NCBI GenBank assembly: GCA_945897695.1
Contig: CAMDGW010000139.1
Span: 1 to 6,463 of the forward strand
Length of the DNA stretch: 6,463 bases
Source: Pseudobacteriovorax antillogorgiicola
GTDB lineage: Bacteria > Bdellovibrionota_B > Oligoflexia > Oligoflexales > RGVZ01
Direction of reading: 5' to 3'
In this document: piece after piece, positions 1-6,463 of the stretch
How positions within the stretch are numbered: position 1 is the stretch's first letter
Layout: each line of letters begins with the position of its first letter
Translations under genes and position numbers: made by a program
The notes under the pieces: generated by a model
The model's input: the letters and a program-made list of their open reading frames with translations, nothing else
Told to the model about the DNA's origin: nothing
Databases searched by the model: none

Positions 1-859
1 CGGGTCTAACGTTACAGCGCTTACCACTTTGGGACAGAGTAATCGACAATCCCTCCGGAGAAGAAACTAGACCCATATGAAAATCACCCGGAGCCACATA
101 GATTCGACCTGCCTGAATAACTTCATCCTGCTTTCCCTCTGCGGCTGGGAGATCTGTAATGGTCCCAAGCCTTGACGCCAAACTTGATGTGAATACAGGA
201 GGCATATGCTGAACTACCAAGATCGGCACTCTGACTGGTGGCCGGATATTTTGAAATAGAATTTCTAAGGCATTTGGCCCACCAGTCGAGCTTCCAATCA
301 CCACAATTTTTGGTTTAAATGTCTCAACCATCACCTTTTTATAAATCTCAGCAACAATATTGGGGAACGATAATTTGCCAATATCTTCAGAGAAAGACCC
401 TCCTAGAATGCTCCCACTTTGCGGCGATTTCATGACGCTTACCGGTATGGTCGCAGTTCCCTTCTGTACTTCTTTGAGAATCGGTAGTAACTGATCGCGG
501 ACGTGCTTAAGAGCATCCTCAAACGACGACGAGGATCCATCAGGTTTGGACACCACTTCGATAGCACCAAGTTTTAATGCCTCCATAGCTGACGCAGCAC
601 CTCGCGCGGTTTGCGAAGCAAAAATTACCACCTTCACCGGAATACCCCGAGATTTGATTTCACGAAGTGTATCCATACCGTTCATCTCAGGCATTTCCAT
701 ATCGAGAGTCATCACGTCATATTGCTCGTGCAGCAGCTTCTGCAACGCAATTTTTCCGTTAGCAGCTGTGCTTATTGAATTTACAGTCAAGGAGGACTCA
801 ACAGCCGACCTAATTTGGGACCGAAACACTATGGAATCATCAACAATAAGAAGACGCAT
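1..859 (-). CDS. cheB: CheB, receptor-modification methylesterase/deamidase (3' end cut by window edge)
   Basis: Phosphorylation-activated enzyme that removes methyl groups from (and may deamidate) chemoreceptor glutamyl sites for adaptation; cytoplasmic. The frame is open from ATG at 859 to base 1, giving 286 visible residues. Residues 1-120 are a receiver domain: acidic pair D7-D8, phosphoacceptor D53 in TLDMEMPEMNG, and K105 in VVSKPDG. Residues about 126-182 are a linker. The methylesterase domain starts near 184, with IGSSTGG carrying catalytic Ser191 and VVQHMPP carrying catalytic His218, followed by GRIYVAPGDFHM. The catalytic Asp and the remaining C-terminus lie beyond the window. The position that is normally Ser/Thr in the receiver switch (VSS in enteric CheB) reads F80-A81-S82. 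The start is supported by AAGGA six bases upstream and by correct placement of the DD pair. It lies 23 bases after cheW, so it is probably in the same operon. Family assignment is secure; whether the enzyme is complete cannot be judged here. Confidence 0.96.
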   Translation of the reverse strand, partial: MRLLIVDDSIVFRSQIRSAVESSLTVNSISTAANGKIALQKLLHEQYDVMTLDMEMPEMNGMDTLREIKSRGIPVKVVIFASQTARGAASAMEALKLGAIEVVSKPDGSSSSFEDALKHVRDQLLPILKEVQKGTATIPVSVMKSPQSGSILGGSFSEDIGKLSFPNIVAEIYKKVMVETFKPKIVVIGSSTGGPNALEILFQNIRPPVRVPILVVQHMPPVFTSSLASRLGTITDLPAAEGKQDEVIQAGRIYVAPGDFHMGLVSSPEGLSITLSQSGKRCNVRP

Positions 860-865
860 AAAAAT

Positions 866-870
866 TCCTT
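866..870 (-). promoter_or_regulatory. Ribosome binding site of cheB
   Basis: AAGGA lies six bases before the cheB ATG (859), inside the 23-base gap after the cheW stop. It fixes the cheB start. No separate promoter could be recognised in this short gap. Confidence 0.7.
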
Positions 871-882
871 CCGGAACTAACT

Positions 883-1362
883 TTAGCCGTTTAGAGCTTT
901 GAATATTTTGTCGACATCAATGACGCTCATCAGATCGTCACCCACCTTGAAAACGCCTGTCATATAGTATCTAACCGATTCTGGGATCGTATTTGGTACG
1001 GCTTCGCAACTTCTAGACTCAAGCTCTATGACGTCACCAATTTCATCAACGAGCAGAGACGCCAGAGCCCCGTCTGCCTTACAGATAACATTCATCAGGT
1101 CATTTCCTGGGCTATCTTTGAGGCTAAATAAGTCATGCAAACTGATCGCAGTAACAACCTGACCACGAAGGTTTATCAGCCCCTTCACAAATTTTTCTGC
1201 AAGCGGTATCTGCGTCATTGGCATGGGTCGCACAACTTCCTGGACGCGGCTAACATCAATGCCGTACATGCGACCCGAGACAAAAAAAGTTGAGTACTGC
1301 AGCCGCTGAATTTTTTGAGCATCTTTGCTACCGCCAGCTAAATTTTGACCTACCTGAAACAT
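883..1362 (-). CDS. cheW: CheW, chemotaxis coupling protein
   Basis: Cytoplasmic adaptor that links chemoreceptor tips to the P5 domain of CheA and builds the sensory array. The protein has 159 residues, the usual size for a single CheW domain, with a roughly 20-residue polar N-terminal extension before the first strand (LQYSTFFVSGRMYGIDV). Hallmarks are the receptor-proximal NLRG at 64-67 within GLINLRGQVVTAISL, and LLVDEIGDVIEL at about 103-114, followed by a C-terminal strand (DLMSVIDVDKIF). The ATG start has a very strong Shine-Dalgarno, AGGAGG, seven bases upstream. That site overlaps the TAG stop of the preceding cheA, and the gap is only 11 bases, so translation is probably coupled and the CheW:CheA ratio set at this junction. 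It is the only stand-alone CheW here, although the two kinases carry four more CheW-like domains between them. The residues after NLRG read VVTAISLHDLF where many CheWs have VVPVIDLR. Confidence 0.96.
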   Translation of the reverse strand: MFQVGQNLAGGSKDAQKIQRLQYSTFFVSGRMYGIDVSRVQEVVRPMPMTQIPLAEKFVKGLINLRGQVVTAISLHDLFSLKDSPGNDLMNVICKADGALASLLVDEIGDVIELESRSCEAVPNTIPESVRYYMTGVFKVGDDLMSVIDVDKIFKALNG

Positions 1363-1369
1363 GAATCAA

Positions 1370-1375
1370 CCTCCT
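1370..1375 (-). promoter_or_regulatory. Strong ribosome binding site of cheW overlapping the cheA stop
   Basis: AGGAGG, a perfect Shine-Dalgarno core, lies seven bases before the cheW ATG and shares bases with the TAG stop (1374-1376) of the upstream kinase gene. The layout suggests ribosomes ending on cheA can restart on cheW. Confidence 0.85.
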
Positions 1376-4136
1376 ATACAGCGTTCCTAAGACCAAAAAG
1401 ATGATCCATAGTCTGAGTTAAAGTGTCCCCATTAAACTTCTCAAGATAAGACGTAAATCCAACATCCCTGCCTTTTTCTAGGTCTGAATCCCTAAACCTG
1501 GTCGTCAACGCAACAACAGGAAGTTCTGCGTACTCAGGCCGAGATCGAATCTTTCTGGCCAGCTCAAAACCATCCATAATTGGCATCTCAATATCAGTCA
1601 AAACTAAAGCAAACTCAGAGGGGTCAGCAATCTCAAGTCTTTTAAATGCTTCCTCACCGTTTATCACGGCAACGACATCGTAACCTTGTGCTTGTAAGTA
1701 AGACGTCACGTGACGTCGGAAAAAGCTGGTGTCCTCCGCGAGAAGAACCTTCAGTTTTCGTCGATTTTCGGCATCAGATGTCGCTAATTGAGAAGGAATC
1801 GTTACGCGATTTCGGGAATGATTCAAAGACTTCGAAGCTGATACCATCGTTCCAGTCAGCCTACTTATGCAGTCATCTATAATTCCCAGGGCATCAAGAA
1901 TAACAACAACATCCTTGCCATGAATCAACGAACCCAAGATCCCTGCTCGATCTGAAATTTCTGCATCAATATTGGCATCGACAGTAATCACATCAACTAT
2001 ACTTTTCACCATCAGCCCAAAAATTCGATTCATTTTGCTGACGACAATCACACTAAAACGTTCATTACCCATCAGGCTCAATTTATCAAGTCCAGGCAAA
2101 TCTAAACGTTGAGCAACGGGGATAATAGGTAACAGCACATCTCGGTAGCGAACAACCGACTGCTCCCCTGCATACTGGACATCCGAAGCCGAGAACTCTT
2201 CAAGGCGATTGACCAGGCATAGCGGTATGGCAAACCGTCCAGGAATCCCTAAGTTAGTAACCAAATACTCCGTAGATTCTGGGGGCATTTTGGTTTGGAT
2301 CCCGGCGCTAGGTCCAAATTTCAGAGCCTCCTTAGCTGATGAACTAATCCGTCCGAGCCTCGAAAGACCGCCCACATCCAAAATTAGAATCACAGAGCCA
2401 TCACCCATCACAGTGGCAGCAGAATAGGCGTCCAGAGCTTTTATAGTTTGAACGAGCGGTTTCACTACTATATCAACACAATCTATCACCTCGTCAACGG
2501 CCAGCCCAAAAGTCAAACCATCACTCCTTAATACAACGATATTCCTTGGCAGTGATGCATTCTCAGCGCCTGGTGCCACTTTACATTTTAGAACGCCACC
2601 AAGACCGACAATGGGCAGCAACTCTCCACGAAGTCTAACCATTGGTTGCCCCTGAAGCCAATGCACATGACCGCCCAGATGAGATTCATCAATCCGGATT
2701 AGCTCAACGACCTTAACTTGCGGGACAGCAAACCTTTCTCCTGAAGCCTTCACCAAAAGAGCGGGTATAATCGCAAGTGTTAGCGGTATATTGAGGCGAA
2801 CGGTTGTTCCAACTCCCAACGTACTTTCAAGGTCAATTGTGCCGCCGATTTTTTCGATATTCGTCTTAACAACATCCATTCCCACCCCGCGCCCAGAAAT
2901 ATCTGTTACGGCATCAGCAGTAGAAAATCCCGGTAAAAAAATAAGTGACCGAATTTCTCTGGTCGACATCTTTGCAAGCTGTTCGTTTGTCACAATCCCT
3001 TTATCAACAGCCTTTTTGGCAATTTTTACCGGCGATATCCCTGGCCCGTCATCAGCCACTTCAATAATGATGTGTCCACCCTCGTGGTAAGACCTAATTA
3101 AAATACTTCCCGTCGGGGACTTCCCAATTTTTTGACGCTCCTCAGGCATCTCAATACCATGGTCAACACTATTTCTTACCAGATGAGTCAATGGATCCTT
3201 AACCGCCTCAATCAGAGTTTTGTCAAGCTCCGTATCAGCACCCTCAATCCTAATTTCTATTTTTTTTCCTAGGTCCCGCGCTGTATCACGAACGACCCGA
3301 TGAAATTTTGTGAGAAAGAGTCCAATGGGCTGCATGCGAGTTTTCATTACGTCACTCTGTAACTCAGATGTTACAAGGTTCAGGCGTTGCGAAAGTTTTT
3401 GAAAGTCAGCACCTGCACTTTGATGGCTAAATTGAAGCATCTGATTTCGGACCAGCACGAGCTCGCCAACCAGATTCATCAAATTATCAAGTAATCCAAC
3501 TGGAATTCGAATCGTACTGGTGTCCGTAGAATGATCTTCTTTTTGGTAATTACTATCTTTCCTTTCTCCGGATTCACTCACAGCATGAGGTGGATTCTGT
3601 GATTTCATCATTCGTAAAGCCTTTTCTAGTTCACGACGAATGGCATCTTGTTCAGAATCAGTGGAAACAGTTCGAGAAATCGCCCGAGGTGACTGCTGTG
3701 CTTCAGAGCCTATCTTTAAATTAGAGGCTGCACCGATCGCTTCCAAAGTAAGATCAGCAATTTTCTGCACGATCGCATTCACCTGCGGCTTGCAATCTTG
3801 GCTTTCTTCGCCCGTTACAATGATTGTTTCAAGCATTCTTGAAACAATATCCAGGCCCGCGTAAAGGGCATCAACAAGCTCGGAATTAAGTGAAATCGTC
3901 TTGTGCCGCACAGGATCCAATGCGGTTTCCATGGCGTGTGCAAGTTGTCCGATTAGTTTGAAGCCGAATAAATGGGAACCACCCTTTATAGAATGTACAT
4001 CCCGATAAATTGAATTAAGTGTCTCGTCATCATGATTTTTTTTCTCCACAAGTCCAAGCCCGAGCGAAACACGCTCGCACATGTCTCGGGTCTCGCCGAT
4101 ATATTCTTCAAGAGCCTCTTTGGGGATAGCAGTCAC
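1374..4136 (-). CDS. cheA: Hybrid CheA histidine kinase with tandem CheW domains and C-terminal receiver
   Basis: Chemosensory histidine kinase of 920 residues. Domains in order: HPt at about 1-125 with phosphoacceptor His48 in RDVHSIKGGSHLFGF; a polar, charged linker at about 130-205 with no recognisable P2 CheY/CheB-docking domain; dimerisation domain at about 207-270 (GLLDNLMNLVGELVLVRNQ); ATPase with N box LTHLVRNSVDHGIE (316-329), G1 DDGPGI (362-367) and G2 GRGVGMD (415-421); CheW-like domain (P5) at about 455-597; second CheW-like domain at about 622-756; receiver at about 795-916 with E801-D802, phosphoacceptor D848 in LTDIEMPIMDG, T878 and K900. All motifs expected for kinase and receiver activity are present. 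The start is GTG: an in-frame TAA lies a little upstream, GAGG sits five bases before it, and His48 falls exactly where it does in E. coli CheA. It follows a paralogous cheA by 149 bases, with a candidate promoter between them, and runs tightly into cheW. The receiver may act as a phosphate sink or self-regulator (inference). Confidence 0.96.
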   Translation of the reverse strand: MTAIPKEALEEYIGETRDMCERVSLGLGLVEKKNHDDETLNSIYRDVHSIKGGSHLFGFKLIGQLAHAMETALDPVRHKTISLNSELVDALYAGLDIVSRMLETIIVTGEESQDCKPQVNAIVQKIADLTLEAIGAASNLKIGSEAQQSPRAISRTVSTDSEQDAIRRELEKALRMMKSQNPPHAVSESGERKDSNYQKEDHSTDTSTIRIPVGLLDNLMNLVGELVLVRNQMLQFSHQSAGADFQKLSQRLNLVTSELQSDVMKTRMQPIGLFLTKFHRVVRDTARDLGKKIEIRIEGADTELDKTLIEAVKDPLTHLVRNSVDHGIEMPEERQKIGKSPTGSILIRSYHEGGHIIIEVADDGPGISPVKIAKKAVDKGIVTNEQLAKMSTREIRSLIFLPGFSTADAVTDISGRGVGMDVVKTNIEKIGGTIDLESTLGVGTTVRLNIPLTLAIIPALLVKASGERFAVPQVKVVELIRIDESHLGGHVHWLQGQPMVRLRGELLPIVGLGGVLKCKVAPGAENASLPRNIVVLRSDGLTFGLAVDEVIDCVDIVVKPLVQTIKALDAYSAATVMGDGSVILILDVGGLSRLGRISSSAKEALKFGPSAGIQTKMPPESTEYLVTNLGIPGRFAIPLCLVNRLEEFSASDVQYAGEQSVVRYRDVLLPIIPVAQRLDLPGLDKLSLMGNERFSVIVVSKMNRIFGLMVKSIVDVITVDANIDAEISDRAGILGSLIHGKDVVVILDALGIIDDCISRLTGTMVSASKSLNHSRNRVTIPSQLATSDAENRRKLKVLLAEDTSFFRRHVTSYLQAQGYDVVAVINGEEAFKRLEIADPSEFALVLTDIEMPIMDGFELARKIRSRPEYAELPVVALTTRFRDSDLEKGRDVGFTSYLEKFNGDTLTQTMDHLFGLRNAV
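1702..1717. repeat. Perfect 16-bp palindrome inside the receiver coding region
   Basis: GACGTCACGTGACGTC reads identically on both strands. It lies within codons for RRHVTS at the start of the hybrid kinase's receiver domain. It has no loop and no T run, so it is not a terminator. It may be a chance outcome of codon choice. Confidence 0.6.
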
Positions 4137-4141
4137 GGGAG

Positions 4142-4145
4142 CCTC
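4142..4145 (-). promoter_or_regulatory. Ribosome binding site of the hybrid cheA (supports the GTG start)
   Basis: GAGG lies five bases before GTG at 4136. It is short and weaker than the cheW site. Together with an in-frame TAA upstream and the position of the HPt histidine, it argues for the GTG start rather than the internal ATG at codon 19. Confidence 0.5.
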
Positions 4146-4197
4146 GTCAGGTGGTCGTAATTGGGCTTATTTCCGCAGAAAACACGCCGTTACTACC

Positions 4198-4227
4198 ATT
4201 ATCAGCCCCCGCACAAACCTCTGTCAA
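4198..4227 (-). promoter_or_regulatory. Candidate sigma-70-type promoter in the cheA-cheA gap
   Basis: On the minus strand TTGACA (4227-4222, a perfect -35) is followed after 18 bases by GATAAT (4203-4198, five of six matches to the -10). Transcription would start near 4191, giving a leader of roughly 55 bases before the GTG of the hybrid cheA. The site lies in the only gap of note (4137-4285, 149 bases), which otherwise holds no credible gene and no stem-loop followed by T's. It would allow cheA-cheW-cheB to be transcribed separately from the upstream kinase, on top of read-through. This is a motif match only. Confidence 0.5.
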
Positions 4228-4285
4228 TTCAGTACTTTCCGTATTCTTGCGCCATTTTATTGTCACCAAAGTCTGACGCCGCCGG

Positions 4286-6463
4286 TCAGAAAAGGCCCCA
4301 ACCGTCTCCCGCGAATGCAGAGGCTTCGGAAGCATTTTTATCATTTTTGACCAAATCACTTCCGGCAGCTAAAGAGGCAGAATTTGCTGCAGGGATTTCG
4401 GGGCCATGGGCAAATTTCTGCAGGTTTGCTGCAGGATCTAATGACTTAAGAAGACCCTGACTTGCAAGAACCGAATAAATCTCAAGCATGGAAATCACTT
4501 TACCGTTGACCTCGATAGAACCAGCAATCATGTCACGGTCACGAATGGCATCATCGACTTTATCCAAGACCTGGCAGACATCTTTGATCCCCTTAATAAT
4601 AAATCCCACATAGCGATCATTAATCATCGAAACAAAAACTGATATTGGATCCTGAGTCAATTTAGTCTGCGATTCGCGAACCGTAATACCCAAAACGTCG
4701 GTAAGGTCAACAAGTGGCATAATTTGATCACGATAGACCAACACACGGCGGCCTCCCACGTCTTGGATCAAGCGGCTCGGAACCTCTTCAAGGCGGTACA
4801 CCATGGCTAGTGGTACAGCAAAGAGACCCTGACACCACAGCTCAAATATCAAGATTTCTTTCTGTTTAATTTCAGACGTCAATTCAGATTTTTCCTGGGT
4901 CGATTTTGCAGATGCCCTAAGCCCACCAATGACACCTGACACTTCCGCAATGCCATCGACGCTCAATATTAACCCAACACAGCCATCGCCCATAAACGTT
5001 GCGCCAGCATATACTTTCAGGCGCTCCATGTGTTTGCCAACGCTTTTGACGACAATTTCCTCGCTATCAAGGACACGGTCTACGGCGAGAGCATAGTAGG
5101 CAGCATCAGTGCGTGCGATTAAGATGTTGTGAGAGTCTTCTGAACTAAAATCCGTACTGTACTTTGGTCTCAGCCCAAGACTTTCACCTAGATCAGTAAG
5201 AGGAATAAGTTGTCCCTCATAGTCTAGGACATGGGTTCCTTCCAATTTTTTGATGGACTGACGAACTTTTTTGCCCTCAAGCCTAAGTAGGCGAGCAATA
5301 CCATCCTGTGGAATAGCAAAGTCTCGCCCACAAGCTTGAACCACAAGCGAGTTGATAATCAGCACAGATTTTGGAATCGGTAAATGGAGGGAAAATGTAG
5401 TTCCCTTGCCAAGTTCTGATTCGATTTCAACACGGCCTTTAATTTTCTGCACAGAAGATCGAACCATATCCATGCCAACGCCACGCCCAGAAACATCTGT
5501 GACCTGACTTGCTGTGGAAAATCCTGATTCAAATATCAGAGAGTAGATTTTTTGCTCTGAAAGCTGTTCAATATCCAATGCTGAATAAAGTCCACGTTCA
5601 ACAGCTTTCTTTTTGATTTTACTAGCGTCAAGACCGCCTCCGTCATCTTGAATAGAGACAACGATTTCCTCACCACGCTCTATAGCTTTGATGGTCAAAT
5701 GACCTTCTGCTCTTTTCTTTCTTTGAATACGCATTTCACGGGTTTCTATACCGTGATCCAGTGAGTTTCGCACGATATGAACCAGCGAATCTGAAAGAAC
5801 CTGAGCAAGGGATGAGTCTACCCGTATGTGGTCACCTTCGACCTTGAAGTCGACTGTTTTACCAAGGTTTTTAGCTGTATCTCTCACCGTCCTGGGTAGC
5901 GGTCGAAAGACTTTGTTCAAAGGAACTTTTCTGGTCTCAATTAATCGACCCTGCATCCCAGAATTAATTTTATGCATTTCATCAAGTAACTCTCCGAGGT
6001 GCTGAACGTTTTTGTTACTTGGGGTTTCCTTTTCGATAACTCGCACGAGCTTGTTAACCATATTTCTGATCACAGTGATTTCACCAGAGAGCTCCATAAA
6101 TTCATCGAGCATGGCGGTTGGCACACTAACCGCGTCTTTAGTAATTTCGGTTTTGCCAGGGCTGACGGCACCAGGCGTAATGGAATTAGACGATGGGCTT
6201 TGAGACGTCTGGCTCATATCAAATATGCGAGCTAGTTGCTCAACATCCTGCGTCCAATCGTCACCAGTCTTCAAGCATTGAATCATTTTCCCGACAATAT
6301 CAAATCCCTGCAGAAGAATTGACACAATCTCAGGAGTTGCAGCTAATGCACCACTCTTAAGCTTAGACAAAAGATCTTCGTACCTATGGACGTAGGAGCG
6401 GATGTGATTACTTTCAAGAACGCCACTTGATCCTTTAATGGTGTGTACTAGCCGAAAGATTGT
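4286..6463 (-). CDS. cheA: CheA histidine kinase with tandem CheW domains and a C-terminal WxxF tail (5' end beyond window)
   Basis: Chemosensory histidine kinase, open to the right edge; 725 residues are visible, numbered here from the edge. The first visible segment is an HPt with phosphoacceptor His7 in LVHTIKGSSGVLE, so only the first helices and the start are missing. A Ser/Pro/Thr-rich linker (about 82-110) leads straight to the dimerisation domain (VPTAMLDEFMELSGEITVIRN), with no P2 domain. The ATPase has N box HIVRNSLDHGIE (229-240), G1 DDGGGL (273-278) and G2 GRGVGMD (326-332), all intact. Two CheW-like domains follow at about 366-512 and 535-668. The last 54 residues are Ala/Ser/Gly-rich, contain PAAN twice, and end in Gly-Trp-Gly-Leu-Phe. 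There is no receiver, unlike the next kinase, with which it shares its other domains; the two are clearly paralogues. An internal TTG at 6370 lies in mid-HPt and is not the true start. The gene is followed by a 149-base gap with no visible terminator, so read-through is likely. Confidence 0.95.
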   Translation of the reverse strand, partial: TIFRLVHTIKGSSGVLESNHIRSYVHRYEDLLSKLKSGALAATPEIVSILLQGFDIVGKMIQCLKTGDDWTQDVEQLARIFDMSQTSQSPSSNSITPGAVSPGKTEITKDAVSVPTAMLDEFMELSGEITVIRNMVNKLVRVIEKETPSNKNVQHLGELLDEMHKINSGMQGRLIETRKVPLNKVFRPLPRTVRDTAKNLGKTVDFKVEGDHIRVDSSLAQVLSDSLVHIVRNSLDHGIETREMRIQRKKRAEGHLTIKAIERGEEIVVSIQDDGGGLDASKIKKKAVERGLYSALDIEQLSEQKIYSLIFESGFSTASQVTDVSGRGVGMDMVRSSVQKIKGRVEIESELGKGTTFSLHLPIPKSVLIINSLVVQACGRDFAIPQDGIARLLRLEGKKVRQSIKKLEGTHVLDYEGQLIPLTDLGESLGLRPKYSTDFSSEDSHNILIARTDAAYYALAVDRVLDSEEIVVKSVGKHMERLKVYAGATFMGDGCVGLILSVDGIAEVSGVIGGLRASAKSTQEKSELTSEIKQKEILIFELWCQGLFAVPLAMVYRLEEVPSRLIQDVGGRRVLVYRDQIMPLVDLTDVLGITVRESQTKLTQDPISVFVSMINDRYVGFIIKGIKDVCQVLDKVDDAIRDRDMIAGSIEVNGKVISMLEIYSVLASQGLLKSLDPAANLQKFAHGPEIPAANSASLAAGSDLVKNDKNASEASAFAGDGWGLF
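4289..4303 (-). other. C-terminal GWGLF: possible CheR/CheB-docking pentapeptide on a kinase
   Basis: The last five codons before the stop encode Gly-Trp-Gly-Leu-Phe, at the end of a flexible 54-residue tail. Many chemoreceptors end in a pentapeptide of pattern x-W-x-x-F (NWETF in E. coli Tar/Tsr, GWEEF in Pseudomonas aeruginosa McpB) that tethers CheR and, in some species, CheB through a flexible linker. The Trp and Phe spacing matches here, and cheB is in the same cluster. The middle residues are not acidic, unlike most known cases, and the carrier is a kinase, so function is inference. Confidence 0.4.
4383..4435 (+). repeat. Short direct repeats in the kinase tail
   Basis: TTTGCTGCAGG occurs at 4383-4393 and 4425-4435, and CTGCAG also occurs between them at 4418-4423. 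On the coding strand the two full copies encode the PAAN repeats of the first kinase's Ala-rich tail. This looks like a locally duplicated, fast-evolving linker rather than a regulatory element. Confidence 0.5.

Noticed and set aside
546..902. A 118-codon plus-strand open frame opposite cheB.
   Set aside because: It is antisense to a well-supported cheB receiver domain and its product has no recognisable domain.
4249..4254. TGGCGC on the minus strand in the cheA-cheA gap as a sigma-54 -24 element.
   Set aside because: The expected TTGC at -12 spacing is absent; the sequence there reads TACGG.
4260..4285. GTCA/TGAC inverted repeat just after the first kinase's stop as a terminator.
   Set aside because: The stem is only about four base pairs and no T run follows on the transcribed strand.
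4137..4285. Remnant of a receiver domain lost from the first kinase by frameshift into the gap.
   Set aside because: None of the three minus-strand frames in the gap shows receiver motifs, and all are short or broken by stops.
4147..4359. A 70-codon minus-strand open frame bridging the end of the first kinase gene and the gap, ending just before the hybrid cheA.
   Set aside because: It overlaps about 70 bases of the kinase tail out of frame, has no convincing ribosome site that I could see, resembles no family, and its composition looks like translated non-coding sequence.
4286..6370. Starting the first kinase at the TTG at 6370.
   Set aside because: The frame continues upstream to the window edge through HTIKGSSG, the phosphoacceptor segment of the HPt domain, so the TTG is an internal Leu codon.

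Overview
The window is a bacterial chemosensory (Che) gene cluster, with every supported gene on the minus strand, so transcription runs from high to low coordinates. The order is cheA (copy 1, its 5' end beyond the right edge), cheA (copy 2, a hybrid with a C-terminal receiver domain), cheW, and cheB (its 3' end beyond the left edge). No RNA gene, insertion sequence, CRISPR array or transfer mark was seen. The organism is a bacterium, probably Gram-negative, with moderate base composition judged by eye. The style of the proteins (CheA with two CheW-like modules, CheB with a VIFASQT stretch) recalls Bdellovibrionota/Oligoflexia or other former deltaproteobacteria. That placement is an impression, not a demonstrated assignment.

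Region by region. 4286-6463 encodes a CheA kinase with HPt, dimerisation and ATPase domains, two CheW-like domains, and an Ala/Ser-rich tail that ends in Gly-Trp-Gly-Leu-Phe. The 149 bases at 4137-4285 are the only sizeable gap between genes and contain a near-consensus sigma-70-type promoter pointing into the second kinase. 1374-4136 encodes the second CheA, with the same layout plus a receiver domain. 883-1362 encodes CheW, whose Shine-Dalgarno overlaps the stop codon of the kinase gene. 1-859 encodes CheB, with a receiver domain and most of its methylesterase domain.

How it would work, by family knowledge. CheW and the kinases' CheW-like domains link the kinases to chemoreceptor arrays. 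The kinases autophosphorylate on the HPt histidine and pass phosphate to receivers: the one fused to the second CheA, the one in CheB, and probably a CheY outside the window. Phospho-CheB demethylates receptors. No cheY, cheR or receptor gene lies in the window.

The points most worth a second look are the two complete paralogous kinases side by side, both apparently without a P2 docking domain, and the C-terminal Trp-x-x-Phe end of the first kinase. That end resembles the CheR/CheB-binding pentapeptide normally carried by chemoreceptors.
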